Positions 26,816 through 36,642 are shown, counted from the first letter of the stretch. The stretch is 64,000 nt of DNA from Marisediminitalea lipolytica (GCF_001758465.1 NZ_MJIC01000014.1:465986-529985); one strand, 5' to 3'. The notes: a model not told the origin generated them from the sequence alone. Made by a program: numbers and translations.

Positions 26816-27946
26816 ATGAAATTAAAGAAAGTAGATGGCTTGTTCGGCTTTGTATTGCCTTCATTTTTCCTCGCTTTTCTTGTGTTGTGCGCACCGCTTC
26901 ACGCCGCAACAGAGAACGGAGCCGAATCTACACTTCAGGACGTGCTGGAATCTCCCGCCAAACAAAACAAAACCAGTATACATACGTTACAACTTGGCCT
27001 TGCCAGGGCCGGTAACCGACTGGTGTCTGTTGGTGAGCGCGGTGTAATCCTGTTTTCTGAAGATGAAGGGAATAGCTGGACCCAGGCCAAATCCGTGCCC
27101 GTATCAGTGACCCTGACTGCAGTAACCTTTAGCGATCCGCTTAACGGCTGGGCCGCCGGTCACAGCGGAGTGATCCTTGCCACCACTGACGGCGGCAACA
27201 CATGGCAGATTCAGCTGGACGGCTTTAAGGCCGCAGAACTGGCCATGGCTGAAGCCGAGTCACTGATTGCCGCGGGCGATGAGCGCGGCGAACGTGCCAA
27301 ACGCAATGCCGGTTACCTGATTAAGGAAGGCGCGGATAAGCCCATCCTGGATGTATACTTTGCAAACCCGGCTGATGGCTGGGCAATCGGCGCTTACGGC
27401 CTGGCGTTTGCTACCAATGACGGCGGCGAAAACTGGTACTCCATTATTGCGCGTTTACCCAATCCCGCGGGTAAACATTTATACAAGGTCGTTCGTTCTG
27501 CTAATGAGCTGATTATTCTGGGTGAACAGGCTGCTGTATTTTCCTCAGCGGATAATGGTCAGGTATTTGAATCCCTTGATACACCTTACTATGGCAGCTT
27601 TTTCGACGGCTTGTTATTAGAGGATGGCACGCGATTACTTTATGGTTTGCGCGGCAACGTCTGGCGTCAGAAGAAAGGCAAGGGACGCTGGAAACGCATA
27701 AAGCTCGGTTCTGAAGTGACTCTGACCAGTGGACTGGTTAGCAAGGATGGCCAGATTCTGCTGGCGGATCAAAGCGGCCAGTTATTTGTCAGCAGCGATG
27801 CGGCAAAAACCTTTAGCCTGATGGGACAGGCTCCCTTTGGTGGTATCACCGACATCATTGAAGCAAACAACGGTTATGCCGTTTCCACCGCTCGCGGTGC
27901 TCATGTTGTCAGTGACAATAATCTGGTGAGTGGGGGAGCACGCTAA
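26816..27946 (+). CDS. YCF48-like beta-propeller, exported
   Basis: 376 residues from ATG 26816, chosen because the signal peptide (FVLPSFFLAFLVLCAPLHAAT) starts there; the frame extends upstream into the previous gene. Repeats of the form G-x-x-ILxTxDGGxxW (FSEDEGNSWTQ, ATTDGGNTWQI, ATNDGGENWYS) are the YCF48/photosystem-II-stability type propeller blades. Probably a periplasmic scaffold for the neighbouring RND transporter. Its stop overlaps the next start by one base (TAATG), indicating translational coupling with the pump. Confidence 0.88.
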   Translation: MKLKKVDGLFGFVLPSFFLAFLVLCAPLHAATENGAESTLQDVLESPAKQNKTSIHTLQLGLARAGNRLVSVGERGVILFSEDEGNSWTQAKSVPVSVTLTAVTFSDPLNGWAAGHSGVILATTDGGNTWQIQLDGFKAAELAMAEAESLIAAGDERGERAKRNAGYLIKEGADKPILDVYFANPADGWAIGAYGLAFATNDGGENWYSIIARLPNPAGKHLYKVVRSANELIILGEQAAVFSSADNGQVFESLDTPYYGSFFDGLLLEDGTRLLYGLRGNVWRQKKGKGRWKRIKLGSEVTLTSGLVSKDGQILLADQSGQLFVSSDAAKTFSLMGQAPFGGITDIIEANNGYAVSTARGAHVVSDNNLVSGGAR

Positions 27947-30357
27947 TGACAACACCAACAACGTCTAAAACACAGGGTGAAACCTTAATTCGTCATCTTG
28001 AAGACTTTGATACCAGCTCCGGCCGTATTCTGGAGCGGGCGATATTCAATTTCAGACCGATCATTATTTTATTGTGCCTGGTGGTAACCGGGATTTTAGG
28101 CTATCAGTCGACGAATCTGACGCTGAGCGCCGCATTCCAGAAAATGATCCCGAGCAACCATCCGTATATCCTTAACTTTCTGGATAACCGTAAGCAACTT
28201 TCTGACACCAGTAATGCGCTGCGGATTGCGGTGCATAATACCAAAGGGTCGATTTTTGATGCCGGTTATTTAGAGACCTTACGCCAGTTAAATGACGAAT
28301 TGTTCCTGATGCCAGGTGTGGAAAGGCCCTTTATGAAATCCCTGTGGACCCCCTCGGTGCGCTGGACCGGCGTAACTGAAGAAGGCCTTGATGGTGGTCC
28401 GGTGATCCCGGATGACTATGATGGGTCACAGGCGTCTTTAGACCAGGTGCGCCTTAACGTGGAGCGATCCGGTGAAGTGGGTCAGCTGGTCTCGGGAAAT
28501 TACAACTCAAGTGTGATTCTGGTGCCGCTGCGGGAAGTCGATCCTGACGGTAATCAACTGGACTACCATGCTTTCTCGGCCAAGCTTGAGGAGCTGCGGG
28601 CCAAATACCAAAAAGATGGCATTGAAATTCATATTACCGGTTTTGCCAAAGTCGTGGGCGATCTCATTGACGGCTTAAAACAGGTACTGGTGTTTTTTGC
28701 CATCACCATTGCGATTGCCACTGTGGTGCTGTTTATTTACACCCGTTGCATTCGCAGTACCCTGCTGGTGGTGTGTTGTTCACTTATCGCAGTGGTTTGG
28801 TTGCTGGGCTTGTTACCGACTCTGGGCTACGAGCTTGACCCTTATTCGATTCTGGTGCCGTTTCTGGTTTTCGCCATCGGAATGAGCCATGGCGCTCAGA
28901 AAATGAATGGTATTATGCAGGATATTGGTCGCGGTATTCATAAACTGCTGGCGGCCCGATATACCTTCCGACGCTTGTTTCTCGCGGGTATCACTGCGCT
29001 GATTTCTGATGCGGTGGGCTTTGCGGTATTGATGGTTATCGATATTCCTGTTATCCAGGATCTGGCTGTGACCGCCAGTATTGGTGTGGCCGTGCTGATT
29101 TTCAGTAACCTGATCCTGTTACCGGTATTACTGTCTTACACTGGTGTGGCTGAATCTGCCGCCAAGCGCAGTATCAAAGCTGAGCTGCGGGACGAAGCTG
29201 ATGTCAGTCATACCAAGCACCCGCTGTGGGCCTTCCTGGATTTATTTACCCGTAAAAAGTACGCCACGGTTACGGTGATTGCAGCCATTATGCTGGGGAT
29301 TGGCGGCAGTGTGATCAGCGCGAATGTAAAAATTGGTGATACTGATCAGGGCGCTCCAGAGCTTCGTCCTGACTCCCGCTATAACCTTGATAATGCCTTC
29401 ATGACTGCAAACTATGCTACCAGTTCGGATGTCTATGTGGTTATGGTTAAGACAGAGCAGTACGCCTGTGCGCACTATGACACCCTCATGGCGGTAGATG
29501 CGCTGGAGCAGGAATTACGGCAATTATCCGGCGTGGTGACCACGTCGTCACTGGCGGGTTTAGCCAAGGTTGCTAATGCCGGCATGAATGAAGGAAATCT
29601 CAAATGGTACGGTATTCCCCGTTCTCAGGGCATGCTTAACGCCATTATTACCCGCGCACCGCGGGAGATGTTCAACCAGAACTGTGACCTGCTGACCATT
29701 TTTGCTTATCTGGAAGATCATAAGTCTGACACCCTCAATGAAGTGGTACACACGGTGGAAGCCTTTGCTGCTCAAAACAATACCGGGAAGTTCCAGTTCT
29801 TAAATGCAGCGGGTAACTCAGGTATTGAAGCTGCCACCAACATCGTGGTGGAAAAAGCCAATACACAAATGCTGCTGTATGTGTACAGCGCGGTGATCAT
29901 TCTTGCCTTTATCACCTTCCGTTCATGGCGGGCGGTGGTCTGCGCCATCCTGCCACTGATGCTTACCTCCATTTTGTGTCAGGCACTCATGGTGTGGCTC
30001 AACATCGGTGTGAAAGTAGCGACCTTACCGGTTATCGCCCTGGGTGTTGGTATCGGCGTGGATTACGCGTTGTATATTCTCACGGTTATGAAATCCCGCT
30101 TACAGGATGGCTTGTCGTTGTCAGAAGCTTACTACGATGCGCTGCTATTTACTGGAAAAGTGGTGGTGTTAACCGGGATCACGCTGGGTATCGCAGTGGC
30201 TACCTGGGTATTCTCGCCGATTAAATTCCAGGCAGATATGGGCATTCTGTTGGCCTTCATGTTTATCTGGAACATGTTAGGCGCGCTGATCCTGCTACCG
30301 GCTTTGGCGAGATTCCTGATGCCTTCCGCCTCTGAGCAACAGCAGTCACAGTCATAA
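27946..30357 (+). CDS. MMPL/HpnN-type RND transporter
   Basis: 803 residues with about 12 membrane segments in two halves, each with a large periplasmic loop. The first half has the region LDPYSILVPFLVFAIGMSHGAQ, the second VATLPVIALGVGIGVDYALYI, both of the MMPL/SSD type carrying proton-relay acidic residues. Such RND proteins (HpnN, MmpL) move lipids or hydrophobic molecules rather than act as tripartite drug pumps. With DUF1302, DUF1329 and YCF48 partners it forms a probable trans-envelope hydrophobe transporter; direction is not known. Confidence 0.9.
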   Translation: MTTPTTSKTQGETLIRHLEDFDTSSGRILERAIFNFRPIIILLCLVVTGILGYQSTNLTLSAAFQKMIPSNHPYILNFLDNRKQLSDTSNALRIAVHNTKGSIFDAGYLETLRQLNDELFLMPGVERPFMKSLWTPSVRWTGVTEEGLDGGPVIPDDYDGSQASLDQVRLNVERSGEVGQLVSGNYNSSVILVPLREVDPDGNQLDYHAFSAKLEELRAKYQKDGIEIHITGFAKVVGDLIDGLKQVLVFFAITIAIATVVLFIYTRCIRSTLLVVCCSLIAVVWLLGLLPTLGYELDPYSILVPFLVFAIGMSHGAQKMNGIMQDIGRGIHKLLAARYTFRRLFLAGITALISDAVGFAVLMVIDIPVIQDLAVTASIGVAVLIFSNLILLPVLLSYTGVAESAAKRSIKAELRDEADVSHTKHPLWAFLDLFTRKKYATVTVIAAIMLGIGGSVISANVKIGDTDQGAPELRPDSRYNLDNAFMTANYATSSDVYVVMVKTEQYACAHYDTLMAVDALEQELRQLSGVVTTSSLAGLAKVANAGMNEGNLKWYGIPRSQGMLNAIITRAPREMFNQNCDLLTIFAYLEDHKSDTLNEVVHTVEAFAAQNNTGKFQFLNAAGNSGIEAATNIVVEKANTQMLLYVYSAVIILAFITFRSWRAVVCAILPLMLTSILCQALMVWLNIGVKVATLPVIALGVGIGVDYALYILTVMKSRLQDGLSLSEAYYDALLFTGKVVVLTGITLGIAVATWVFSPIKFQADMGILLAFMFIWNMLGALILLPALARFLMPSASEQQQSQS

Positions 30358-30412
30358 CTGGCAAAAATGGTAAGTATTTTGCAGATAATGACAATCTTAT
30401 GTTATCGAAAAG

Positions 30413-30442
30413 TTAACAAAGATGCCTTTGAACGGGTATGAT
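30413..30442 (+). promoter_or_regulatory. Candidate promoter of the sigma-54 activator gene
   Basis: TTAACA (30413-30418), 18-bp spacer, TATGAT (30437-30442). Good hexamers with slightly long spacing, 41 bp before the start codon. Confidence 0.45.
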
Positions 30443-30482
30443 GGGGCGATAGAGCCCCACAACCCTGTTGTTGGAAAGTAGT

Positions 30483-32192
30483 ATGATTGCAGATCAACAA
30501 TTAGCACAGGAAGAGAAGGACGTTGTCGACCGGTTCGACCTCCTTTCAAAACTGCGTTTTAATCAGGAGACTGGCAAGATCTGGCTGGGCGAAAGCCGTT
30601 TGTTGCTATTACATGCCAAAGCCATGATGGAAATCCGCACCCGGTTATTTGATTACCTGGACGCGGAAACGGCCAAGCGTATGCTGATCCGGATAGGCTT
30701 TGTTGCTGGCGAACAGGATGCGGATTTAGCCCATAAGCTGGCCGATAATGAAAACAGCTACGACGTGTTTCGTATTGGTCCGGAACTTCATGCCTTTGAA
30801 GGCCACGTGCGCTCGCATATCACCGAAGCGGAGATCGACTGGGAAACCGGCCGTTTCTTTGGCGAGGTGATAGTCGAAAATTCCTGGGAAGCCGAAGCAC
30901 AGTTGCAATCCCTGGGCTTGTCTGATGAAGCCGCCTGCTGGACGATTATCGGTTATGCCTCAGGCTATACCAGCCGATTCTTTCGGCGCTTTATTGTGTT
31001 CAAAGAAACCGAATGCATGTGTAAGGGCGATCATCATTGCAAGATCATCGGTAAGCCTGCTGATTGCTGGGATGATGAAAACTATATTGAGTTATTCCGC
31101 GATGATCCGCTAAGTCCTTCGCTGCGGGAAATCGAAAAAGAGCTAAGCCAGCTGCGTGGTAAGCGTCAGGTGAAATACGACACCGATGGTCTGGTGGGTG
31201 CATCCCCCGAGTTTACCAGTGCGCTGAATTTGCTTAAGCGCGCTGCTGATTCTCCTATCAATGTACTGTTACTGGGTGAAACCGGGGTGGGTAAAGAGGT
31301 CTTTGCCCGCTGGTTACACGAGCACAGTAGCCGCAGTGACAAGCCCTTTATTGCGGTAAACTGCGGCGCGATCCCCCATGAATTACTTGAAGCTGAACTG
31401 TTCGGCGTGAAAAAAGGCGCCTATACCGGAGCCCAGGAATCCCGCCCCGGGCGTTTTGAACGTGCTGACGGTGGTACATTATTCCTTGATGAATTAGGCG
31501 ATTTGCCTTTATCTGCGCAAGTTAAATTACTCCGGGTATTACAGACCGGTGAGGTTGAACGCCTGGGCGATGATGAAGTGCGTAAGGTCAATGTAAGGCT
31601 GGTCGCGGCAACTAACGTCGATCTTCAACAAGCCATAAAAGAGGGTAAATTCCGCGCGGATCTGTACTACCGAATTGCGACTTATCCAGTGAATATCCCA
31701 CCACTACGAGAACGTCGTGGTGACATTCTTATTTTATGTAATGCCATGATTGATCGTTTCAGCGCCAGTTATCAAAAACAGCTGAAGGGCTTATCAGGGC
31801 AGGCCATGCAGGTGTTAACCCGCTACGAATGGCCGGGTAATGTGCGGGAGCTGGAAAACGTCATTGAGCGCGGGGTTTTATTGGCGAATGATGGGGGATT
31901 GATTGAACTTGATCACCTGTTTGTCAATCCGCCGGATGTCGCAAGCGCTGAAGACAGGATCAGTGAAGTCAATGAGCAGGGACTGGTTCAGCCTCTCAAC
32001 TCGTTGCCTGAAATGAATGATTTCTTCTACGATAAACTGCTTGAGCAAGAGCAGTTTGATCTGGCCCGTCATGAACAACAGCTGTTTGAAGCCGCAGTGC
32101 GAAAAGCGAAAGGTAACCTTACTCATGCAGCCCAGTTTCTGGGCGTAACACGTCGACAGCTGGCTTATCGAGTCAACGAAAAGTCACGTTAA
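30483..32192 (+). CDS. dmpR: Sigma-54-dependent aromatic sensor, DmpR/XylR family
   Basis: 569 residues. Order: XylR_N plus V4R effector domain (to about 200; zinc-site cysteines in [10 protein letters not shown] as in MopR), linker, AAA+ core (Walker A GETGVGKE, sigma-54 contact loop GAYTGA in place of GAFTGA, Walker [11 protein letters not shown]) and a Fis-type helix-turn-helix at the C-terminus. Family members bind phenols or monoaromatics directly and then activate a -24/-12 promoter, which is present upstream of the next gene. ATG 30483 has GGAAAG upstream; the TTG at 30468 is less likely. Confidence 0.92.
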   Translation: MIADQQLAQEEKDVVDRFDLLSKLRFNQETGKIWLGESRLLLLHAKAMMEIRTRLFDYLDAETAKRMLIRIGFVAGEQDADLAHKLADNENSYDVFRIGPELHAFEGHVRSHITEAEIDWETGRFFGEVIVENSWEAEAQLQSLGLSDEAACWTIIGYASGYTSRFFRRFIVFKETECMCKGDHHCKIIGKPADCWDDENYIELFRDDPLSPSLREIEKELSQLRGKRQVKYDTDGLVGASPEFTSALNLLKRAADSPINVLLLGETGVGKEVFARWLHEHSSRSDKPFIAVNCGAIPHELLEAELFGVKKGAYTGAQESRPGRFERADGGTLFLDELGDLPLSAQVKLLRVLQTGEVERLGDDEVRKVNVRLVAATNVDLQQAIKEGKFRADLYYRIATYPVNIPPLRERRGDILILCNAMIDRFSASYQKQLKGLSGQAMQVLTRYEWPGNVRELENVIERGVLLANDGGLIELDHLFVNPPDVASAEDRISEVNEQGLVQPLNSLPEMNDFFYDKLLEQEQFDLARHEQQLFEAAVRKAKGNLTHAAQFLGVTRRQLAYRVNEKSR

Positions 32193-32220
32193 AGTGTCAT
32201 AACACTTAAACCATAACAGG

Positions 32221-32258
32221 GCGGGTTTGCTTACAGGAGCAGCCCGCTTTGTTGTTTT
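32221..32258 (+). terminator. Terminator after dmpR-like gene
   Basis: GCGGG-TTTGCT / AGCAG-CCCGC imperfect hairpin followed by TTTGTTGTTTTTG. Separates the regulator from the catabolic operon, which has its own promoter. Confidence 0.65.
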
Positions 32259-32362
32259 TGTCCCCCGAGTTTTCCCAATGAACCACTAATGGGTTATTCA
32301 CAGCTTTTATTTCGGTTATGTATTGAACAAACTGGAACAGTTATTTCCTTTCCACTAGCAAA

Positions 32363-32408
32363 CTTACAAATTTGTAAGGCTACAACATCAAACTAACAAA
32401 TGCGTTAT
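32363..32408 (+). promoter_or_regulatory. Tandem palindromes, probable activator UAS pair
   Basis: CTTACAAATTTGTAAG (32363-32378) is a perfect 16-bp palindrome; CTAACAAATGCGTTAT (32393-32408) is an imperfect second copy (11 of 16 positions the same). Their centres are exactly 30 bp apart, about three helical turns, and lie roughly 138 and 108 bp upstream of the expected transcription start, as for DmpR/XylR upstream sites. The sequence differs from the classical TTGATCAATTGATCAA site. A weak IHF-like match, AATCAA at 32447, lies between them and the promoter. Confidence 0.6.
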
Positions 32409-32481
32409 GCAAACGTTAAAAAATATCTTTGAATATTTACATTAAAAATCAAAATTCTTTATATAACAGTGATTTGTATTT

Positions 32482-32498
32482 TTGGCATGATACCTGTA
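32482..32498 (+). promoter_or_regulatory. Sigma-54 (-24/-12) promoter
   Basis: TTGGCATGATACCTGTA has GG at 32484-32485, then ten bases, then G-T at 32496-32497. Against the consensus TTGGCACG-N4-TTGCA it is a close match, with GT in place of GC at -12. Transcription start predicted near 32508, giving a leader of about 50 bases before catechol 2,3-dioxygenase. Confidence 0.7.
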
Positions 32499-32557
32499 AC
32501 ACGTTAATAAATTGTTGCGCTTCAGGGCGCTTATAAGTTCAAAGTGGAGAATAAATT

Positions 32558-33487
32558 ATGGCGATGACAGGTGTTTTACGTCCAGGGCATGTTGCGATTC
32601 GAGTTTTAGATTTGGATGAAGCCGTTAAATTTTACAGTGATGTAATGGGACTGGTTGAGACCGGCCGTGACGACATGGGGCGGGTCTATTTTAAATGCTG
32701 GGATGAGCAGGATCACAACAGCTACATCATTCGCGAAGCGGATCAGGCGGGTGTCGATTTTGTTGGTTTTAAAGTGTTAGACAACGAAACGCTCAACAAG
32801 CTTGAAAAAGACCTGAACGAATTCGGTATCGAAACCCGTCGCATCGAAGCCGGTGAAATGCTCGAAACCGGTGAGCGCGTTCGGTTTACCCTGCCATCGG
32901 GCCATGAATTTGAGCTGTACGCCGATAAAACCAAAGTGGGTAATGGCATGGGTCTGACCAATCCGGCACCGTGGTATACCCAAAGTGAGCATGGTATCGC
33001 ACCGGTACGTCTGGATCATATGTTGTTGTACGGACCAAATATTGCCGAAGTGAAGAAAATTTTCTGCGATGTACTTGGCTTCTTCCTGGTTGAGCGCGTG
33101 CTGGGCGAAGACAACGAAACCGAAGCGGCATTATGGCTGTCCTGCTCACATAAAGTTCACGACATTGCTTTTGTTGAATATCCGGAGCCGGGTAAGTTAC
33201 ACCACACCTCATTTTTAATGGAAAGCTGGGAGCGTGTGCTGCGTGCTGGCGACATCATGTCGATGAACGAAGTGGCCGTTGATATTGGCCCGACCCGTCA
33301 TGGTATCACCCGCGGCTGCACCATCTACGCCTGGGATCCATCCGGTAACCGTTTCGAGACCTTCATGGGCGGTTATCACCCTTATCCTGATTACGAAACT
33401 ATCACCTGGACCTGGGATAACTTTGCCCAGGGGCTGGATTATCCACAGCGTAAATTGCACGAGAGCTTCCTGACTGTGGTGAGCTAA
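32558..33487 (+). CDS. dmpB: Catechol 2,3-dioxygenase
   Basis: 309 residues, two vicinal-oxygen-chelate domains. Iron ligands fit the XylE/DmpB pattern: H154 (RLDHMLL), H215 (KLHHTSF) and E267 (NRFETF), with Y257 in TIYAWDPSGNR. Catalyses extradiol cleavage of catechol to 2-hydroxymuconic semialdehyde. Unusual position: it leads the operon ahead of phenol hydroxylase, whereas in the Pseudomonas dmp operon it follows dmpKLMNOPQ. The iron-reactivating ferredoxin (DmpQ-like) is far away at 44991. Confidence 0.96.
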   Translation: MAMTGVLRPGHVAIRVLDLDEAVKFYSDVMGLVETGRDDMGRVYFKCWDEQDHNSYIIREADQAGVDFVGFKVLDNETLNKLEKDLNEFGIETRRIEAGEMLETGERVRFTLPSGHEFELYADKTKVGNGMGLTNPAPWYTQSEHGIAPVRLDHMLLYGPNIAEVKKIFCDVLGFFLVERVLGEDNETEAALWLSCSHKVHDIAFVEYPEPGKLHHTSFLMESWERVLRAGDIMSMNEVAVDIGPTRHGITRGCTIYAWDPSGNRFETFMGGYHPYPDYETITWTWDNFAQGLDYPQRKLHESFLTVVS

Positions 33488-33510
33488 CGGAACTAACCTG
33501 AGGACAAATC

Positions 33511-33792
33511 ATGAACGACAGTATTGCAGCACCTAAAGAGCAATTCGACACCTCGCTACATTACGTGCGGGTGACAGGCAAACGGGACGACGGTTTTGTT
33601 GAGTTTGATTTCAGTGTGGGTCTGCCCGAAGTGGCGCTGGAGATGGTGCTTAAACAACAGGATTTTGAACAGTTCTGTAAAGAGCAAAATGTGATTTTTC
33701 TCGATGAGGAAGCAATCGCTTCTGATGATGAAGAGAAAAACGCTTTCCAGTGGAGCCTGCATGATGCCACTCACCATTTTCGTGGTGAGTAG
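33511..33792 (+). CDS. dmpK: Phenol hydroxylase assembly subunit DmpK
   Basis: 93 residues. The YVRVTGKRDDGFVEFDFSVG pattern with a later PEVALEMVLKQQDFEQFC stretch is the phenol-hydroxylase subunit K family, a small protein needed to assemble active iron-containing oxygenase but absent from the mature enzyme. First gene of the KLMNOP set, 23 bp after the dioxygenase. Confidence 0.9.
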   Translation: MNDSIAAPKEQFDTSLHYVRVTGKRDDGFVEFDFSVGLPEVALEMVLKQQDFEQFCKEQNVIFLDEEAIASDDEEKNAFQWSLHDATHHFRGE

Positions 33793-33819
33793 GGCAGACA
33801 AGTTTAGAGGAAAACAGTT

Positions 33820-34818
33820 ATGCAAATAGATGTACAAACGGTCAGTATCGAGCAAAAGAACAAGGCGTTCTCGCATTTAATCAAGCGCTTTGGTGATAAA
33901 AAAATCCCGTCGCGTTATCAGGAAGCCAGTTACGACCTGCAGGCCGTTGAGAATCTGCATTATCGTCCTACCTGGGCACCAGAGCAGGAACTTTACGATC
34001 CTAACTTAAGCAAGATCCGCATGAACGACTGGTACGACTTAAAGGATCCGCGCCAGTTTTATTACAGCACCTACACGCTGAACCGTGCGAAGCAGCAGGA
34101 AACCATGGAGTCAAACTTTAAGACAGTGGAAACCCTGGGCCTGATTGAAGGAATGCCGGACCCGGTGCTTGCCATTGTTCAGGATGTACTGATCCCATTA
34201 CGTCACGTTAATTATGCCGCCAATCTCAACAACACCCTGGTGTGTGGTTACGGCTATGGCACGGTATTTACCCAGCCTTGTGTTTATCACGCGATGGATA
34301 ACTTAGGGATTGCCCAGTACTTGTCACGCCTTGGTCTGATGATTGGTGATGTGGAAGCGCTGGAAGCGGCAAAACAAGATTGGATGGACAGCGATGCCTG
34401 GCAGCCGCTACGTCGTTCACTGGAAGATCTGCTGTGTGTGCGCGATCCGGTTGAAGTGTTCATTAAACAGAACTTTGTACTTGATGGCCTGCTTTATCCA
34501 CTGGTATTCCAGCGCATTGTTGACCAGAACCTGGTTGAACAGGGCGGTTCAGGTATCTCAATTCTGACTCAGTTTATGACTAACTGGTACCTGGAATCTG
34601 TTCGTTGGATGGACTCTGTGGTGAAAACCATGGCGGCAGAATCAGCGGAAAATAAAGCCGTGCTGGAAGAGTGGATCGACACTGCTGCGAACCATTTTAC
34701 GTCTGTCTTACTGCCGGTTGCTGGCCTGGCCGTTGCGGGCAACGCCGCCGACGATCTGGTAAGCGACGTGCACGATGAATTAATGAAACGTGCCAAAAAA
34801 GCCGGTCTGTTTAAGTAG
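33820..34818 (+). CDS. dmpL: Phenol hydroxylase oxygenase beta subunit DmpL
   Basis: 332 residues, mostly helical ferritin-like fold without the iron ligands of the alpha subunit. RPTWAPEQELYDPN near residue 50 and the region around QFYYSTYTLNRAKQQE are typical of the bacterial multicomponent monooxygenase beta chain. Pairs with DmpN and DmpO in the dimeric (alpha-beta-gamma)2 hydroxylase. Confidence 0.94.
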   Translation: MQIDVQTVSIEQKNKAFSHLIKRFGDKKIPSRYQEASYDLQAVENLHYRPTWAPEQELYDPNLSKIRMNDWYDLKDPRQFYYSTYTLNRAKQQETMESNFKTVETLGLIEGMPDPVLAIVQDVLIPLRHVNYAANLNNTLVCGYGYGTVFTQPCVYHAMDNLGIAQYLSRLGLMIGDVEALEAAKQDWMDSDAWQPLRRSLEDLLCVRDPVEVFIKQNFVLDGLLYPLVFQRIVDQNLVEQGGSGISILTQFMTNWYLESVRWMDSVVKTMAAESAENKAVLEEWIDTAANHFTSVLLPVAGLAVAGNAADDLVSDVHDELMKRAKKAGLFK

Positions 34819-34826
34819 GAATCAAC

Positions 34827-35096
34827 ATGTCTAAAGTATTTATCATTTTACAGGCCAACGAAGAAACCCGCTCAATTGTGGATGCTATTGAGCAGGACAA
34901 TCCGGACGCTGAAGTGGTGCACGAACCGGCCATGGTCAAGGTGCAGGCCGAGGGCCACCTGGTGGTACGCCGCGAAACCATCGAAGAAGAAATTGGCCGT
35001 GAGTTCGATATGCAGGAACTCAACATTAACTTAATCACGCTAAGCGGCAACGTCGATGAAGACGAAGACGCGCTGACACTCACCTGGAACAGCTAG
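34827..35096 (+). CDS. dmpM: Phenol hydroxylase effector subunit DmpM
   Basis: 89 residues, MmoB/DmpM family cofactor-free coupling protein. SKVFIILQANEETRSIVDAI at the start and EFDMQELNINLITLSGNVDE near the end are typical. It docks onto the hydroxylase and is required for efficient turnover. Eight bases separate it from the dmpL stop; the next gene's ribosome site overlaps its stop codon. Confidence 0.94.
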   Translation: MSKVFIILQANEETRSIVDAIEQDNPDAEVVHEPAMVKVQAEGHLVVRRETIEEEIGREFDMQELNINLITLSGNVDEDEDALTLTWNS

Positions 35097-35105
35097 GAGA
35101 CCATC

Positions 35106-36620
35106 GTGGATATTAAAAAGACCCCCAAGAAACTCAACGTTAAAGAGAAGTATCGCTTAATGACCCGCGATCTGGCCTGGGAGCCAAGCTATCGCGATGA
35201 GAAAGAAATCTATCCTTATGTTGATTACGAAGGCATTAAGGTTCATGACTGGTCCAAGTGGGAAGATCCGTTCCGCCTGACTATGGATGCCTACTGGAAG
35301 TATCAGGCTGAAAAAGAGCGTAAGTACTATGCGATCATCGACGCTCATGCTCAGAACAACGGCCACCTGAATGTGACAGATGCCCGCTACTTAACGGCAA
35401 TCAAGTTGTTCCTGCAAGGTATCAGCCCGGGTGAATATTCGGCGCACCGTGGTTTTGCTCGTGTCGGCCGTGAATTTGCAGGCGTTGGCCCGCAGGTAGC
35501 GTGTCAGATGCAGTCCATCGATGAAATTCGTCATGCTCAGACCCAGGTACATGCCATGTCGAACTACAACAAGTTCTACAACGGCTTTAAGGATTTTGCC
35601 ACCCAGCGTGACCGTATCTGGTACACCTCAGTACCCCGTTCATTTTTCGATGATGCCATGTCAGCCGGGCCTTTTGAGTTCCTGATTGCCATTGGTTTCT
35701 CATTCGAATACGTACTGACCAACTTACTGTTCGTGCCATTTATGTCAGGTGCCGCCTATAACGGCGATATGGCCACCTGTACCTTTGGTTTCTCAGCGCA
35801 GTCAGACGAAGCCCGCCACATGACGCTGGGTCTGGAATGTATCAAGTTTATGCTGGAGCAGGATCCGGACAATATTCCGATTGTGCAGAAATGGATTGAT
35901 AAATGGTTCTGGCGTGGTTGCCGCCTGCTGACGCTGGTTGCAGCGATGATGGATTATATGTTGCCTAAACGGGTTATGTCCTGGCGTGAAGCGTGGAATA
36001 TCTATGGCGTTGAAAACGGTAACGCGCTGTTCCGCGATCTGGCCCGCTACGGGATCCGTCCGCCAATGCACTGGGATGACGTGGAAAAATCAATCGATCA
36101 CACTTCGCATCAAATTATGCTGGGTCTGTATCAGTGGAAATTTGGTACCGCGTTCCACTCATGGACACCGACTGACAGCGACATTGAGTGGTTAAAAGAA
36201 AAGTACCCGACCACGTTTGAAAAATACTACCTGCCGCGCTGGGAATATGCGATTGCGCAAAAAGAAGCCGGCGGCGAGTACAACAACTTTGGTCTGCCTA
36301 AACTGTGTCAGACCTGTCAGCTGCCTTGTCTGTTCACTGAGCCAGACGATCCGACGCAACTGGCCCACCGGGAAACAGAATATGAAGGCGAGAAATATCA
36401 CTTCTGCTCTGACGGTTGTCAGCACGTATTTGAACAGGAACCAGAGAAGTATATTCAGGCCTGGTTACCTATGCCGGCCCTTATGCAGGCGCCGCTAAAG
36501 GGCGATCTGGCTGCCTGGATGGAATGGGTGAGCCTTGAGCCTACCGCCGCCGGTGAATATGCCAACTCAGAAGATAAAGCGAACTTCGAGAAGTGGCGAA
36601 AACAGGTTTCTACCGACTAA
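35106..36620 (+). CDS. dmpN: Phenol hydroxylase oxygenase alpha subunit DmpN
   Basis: 504 residues. Diiron ligands in canonical order: E110, E140-x2-H143 (DEIRH), E201, E235-x2-H238 (DEARH). The C-terminus carries a YHS zinc domain (CQTCQLPC then HFCSDGCQHVF). Start is GTG at 35106 with AGGAG six bases upstream. Together with L, O, M and P it hydroxylates phenol or simple alkylphenols to catechols in the cytoplasm. Followed by an unusual 12-bp-stem hairpin before dmpO. Confidence 0.96.
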   Translation: MDIKKTPKKLNVKEKYRLMTRDLAWEPSYRDEKEIYPYVDYEGIKVHDWSKWEDPFRLTMDAYWKYQAEKERKYYAIIDAHAQNNGHLNVTDARYLTAIKLFLQGISPGEYSAHRGFARVGREFAGVGPQVACQMQSIDEIRHAQTQVHAMSNYNKFYNGFKDFATQRDRIWYTSVPRSFFDDAMSAGPFEFLIAIGFSFEYVLTNLLFVPFMSGAAYNGDMATCTFGFSAQSDEARHMTLGLECIKFMLEQDPDNIPIVQKWIDKWFWRGCRLLTLVAAMMDYMLPKRVMSWREAWNIYGVENGNALFRDLARYGIRPPMHWDDVEKSIDHTSHQIMLGLYQWKFGTAFHSWTPTDSDIEWLKEKYPTTFEKYYLPRWEYAIAQKEAGGEYNNFGLPKLCQTCQLPCLFTEPDDPTQLAHRETEYEGEKYHFCSDGCQHVFEQEPEKYIQAWLPMPALMQAPLKGDLAAWMEWVSLEPTAAGEYANSEDKANFEKWRKQVSTD

Positions 36621-36642
36621 TCATACGACTAAACAGAGCGCC

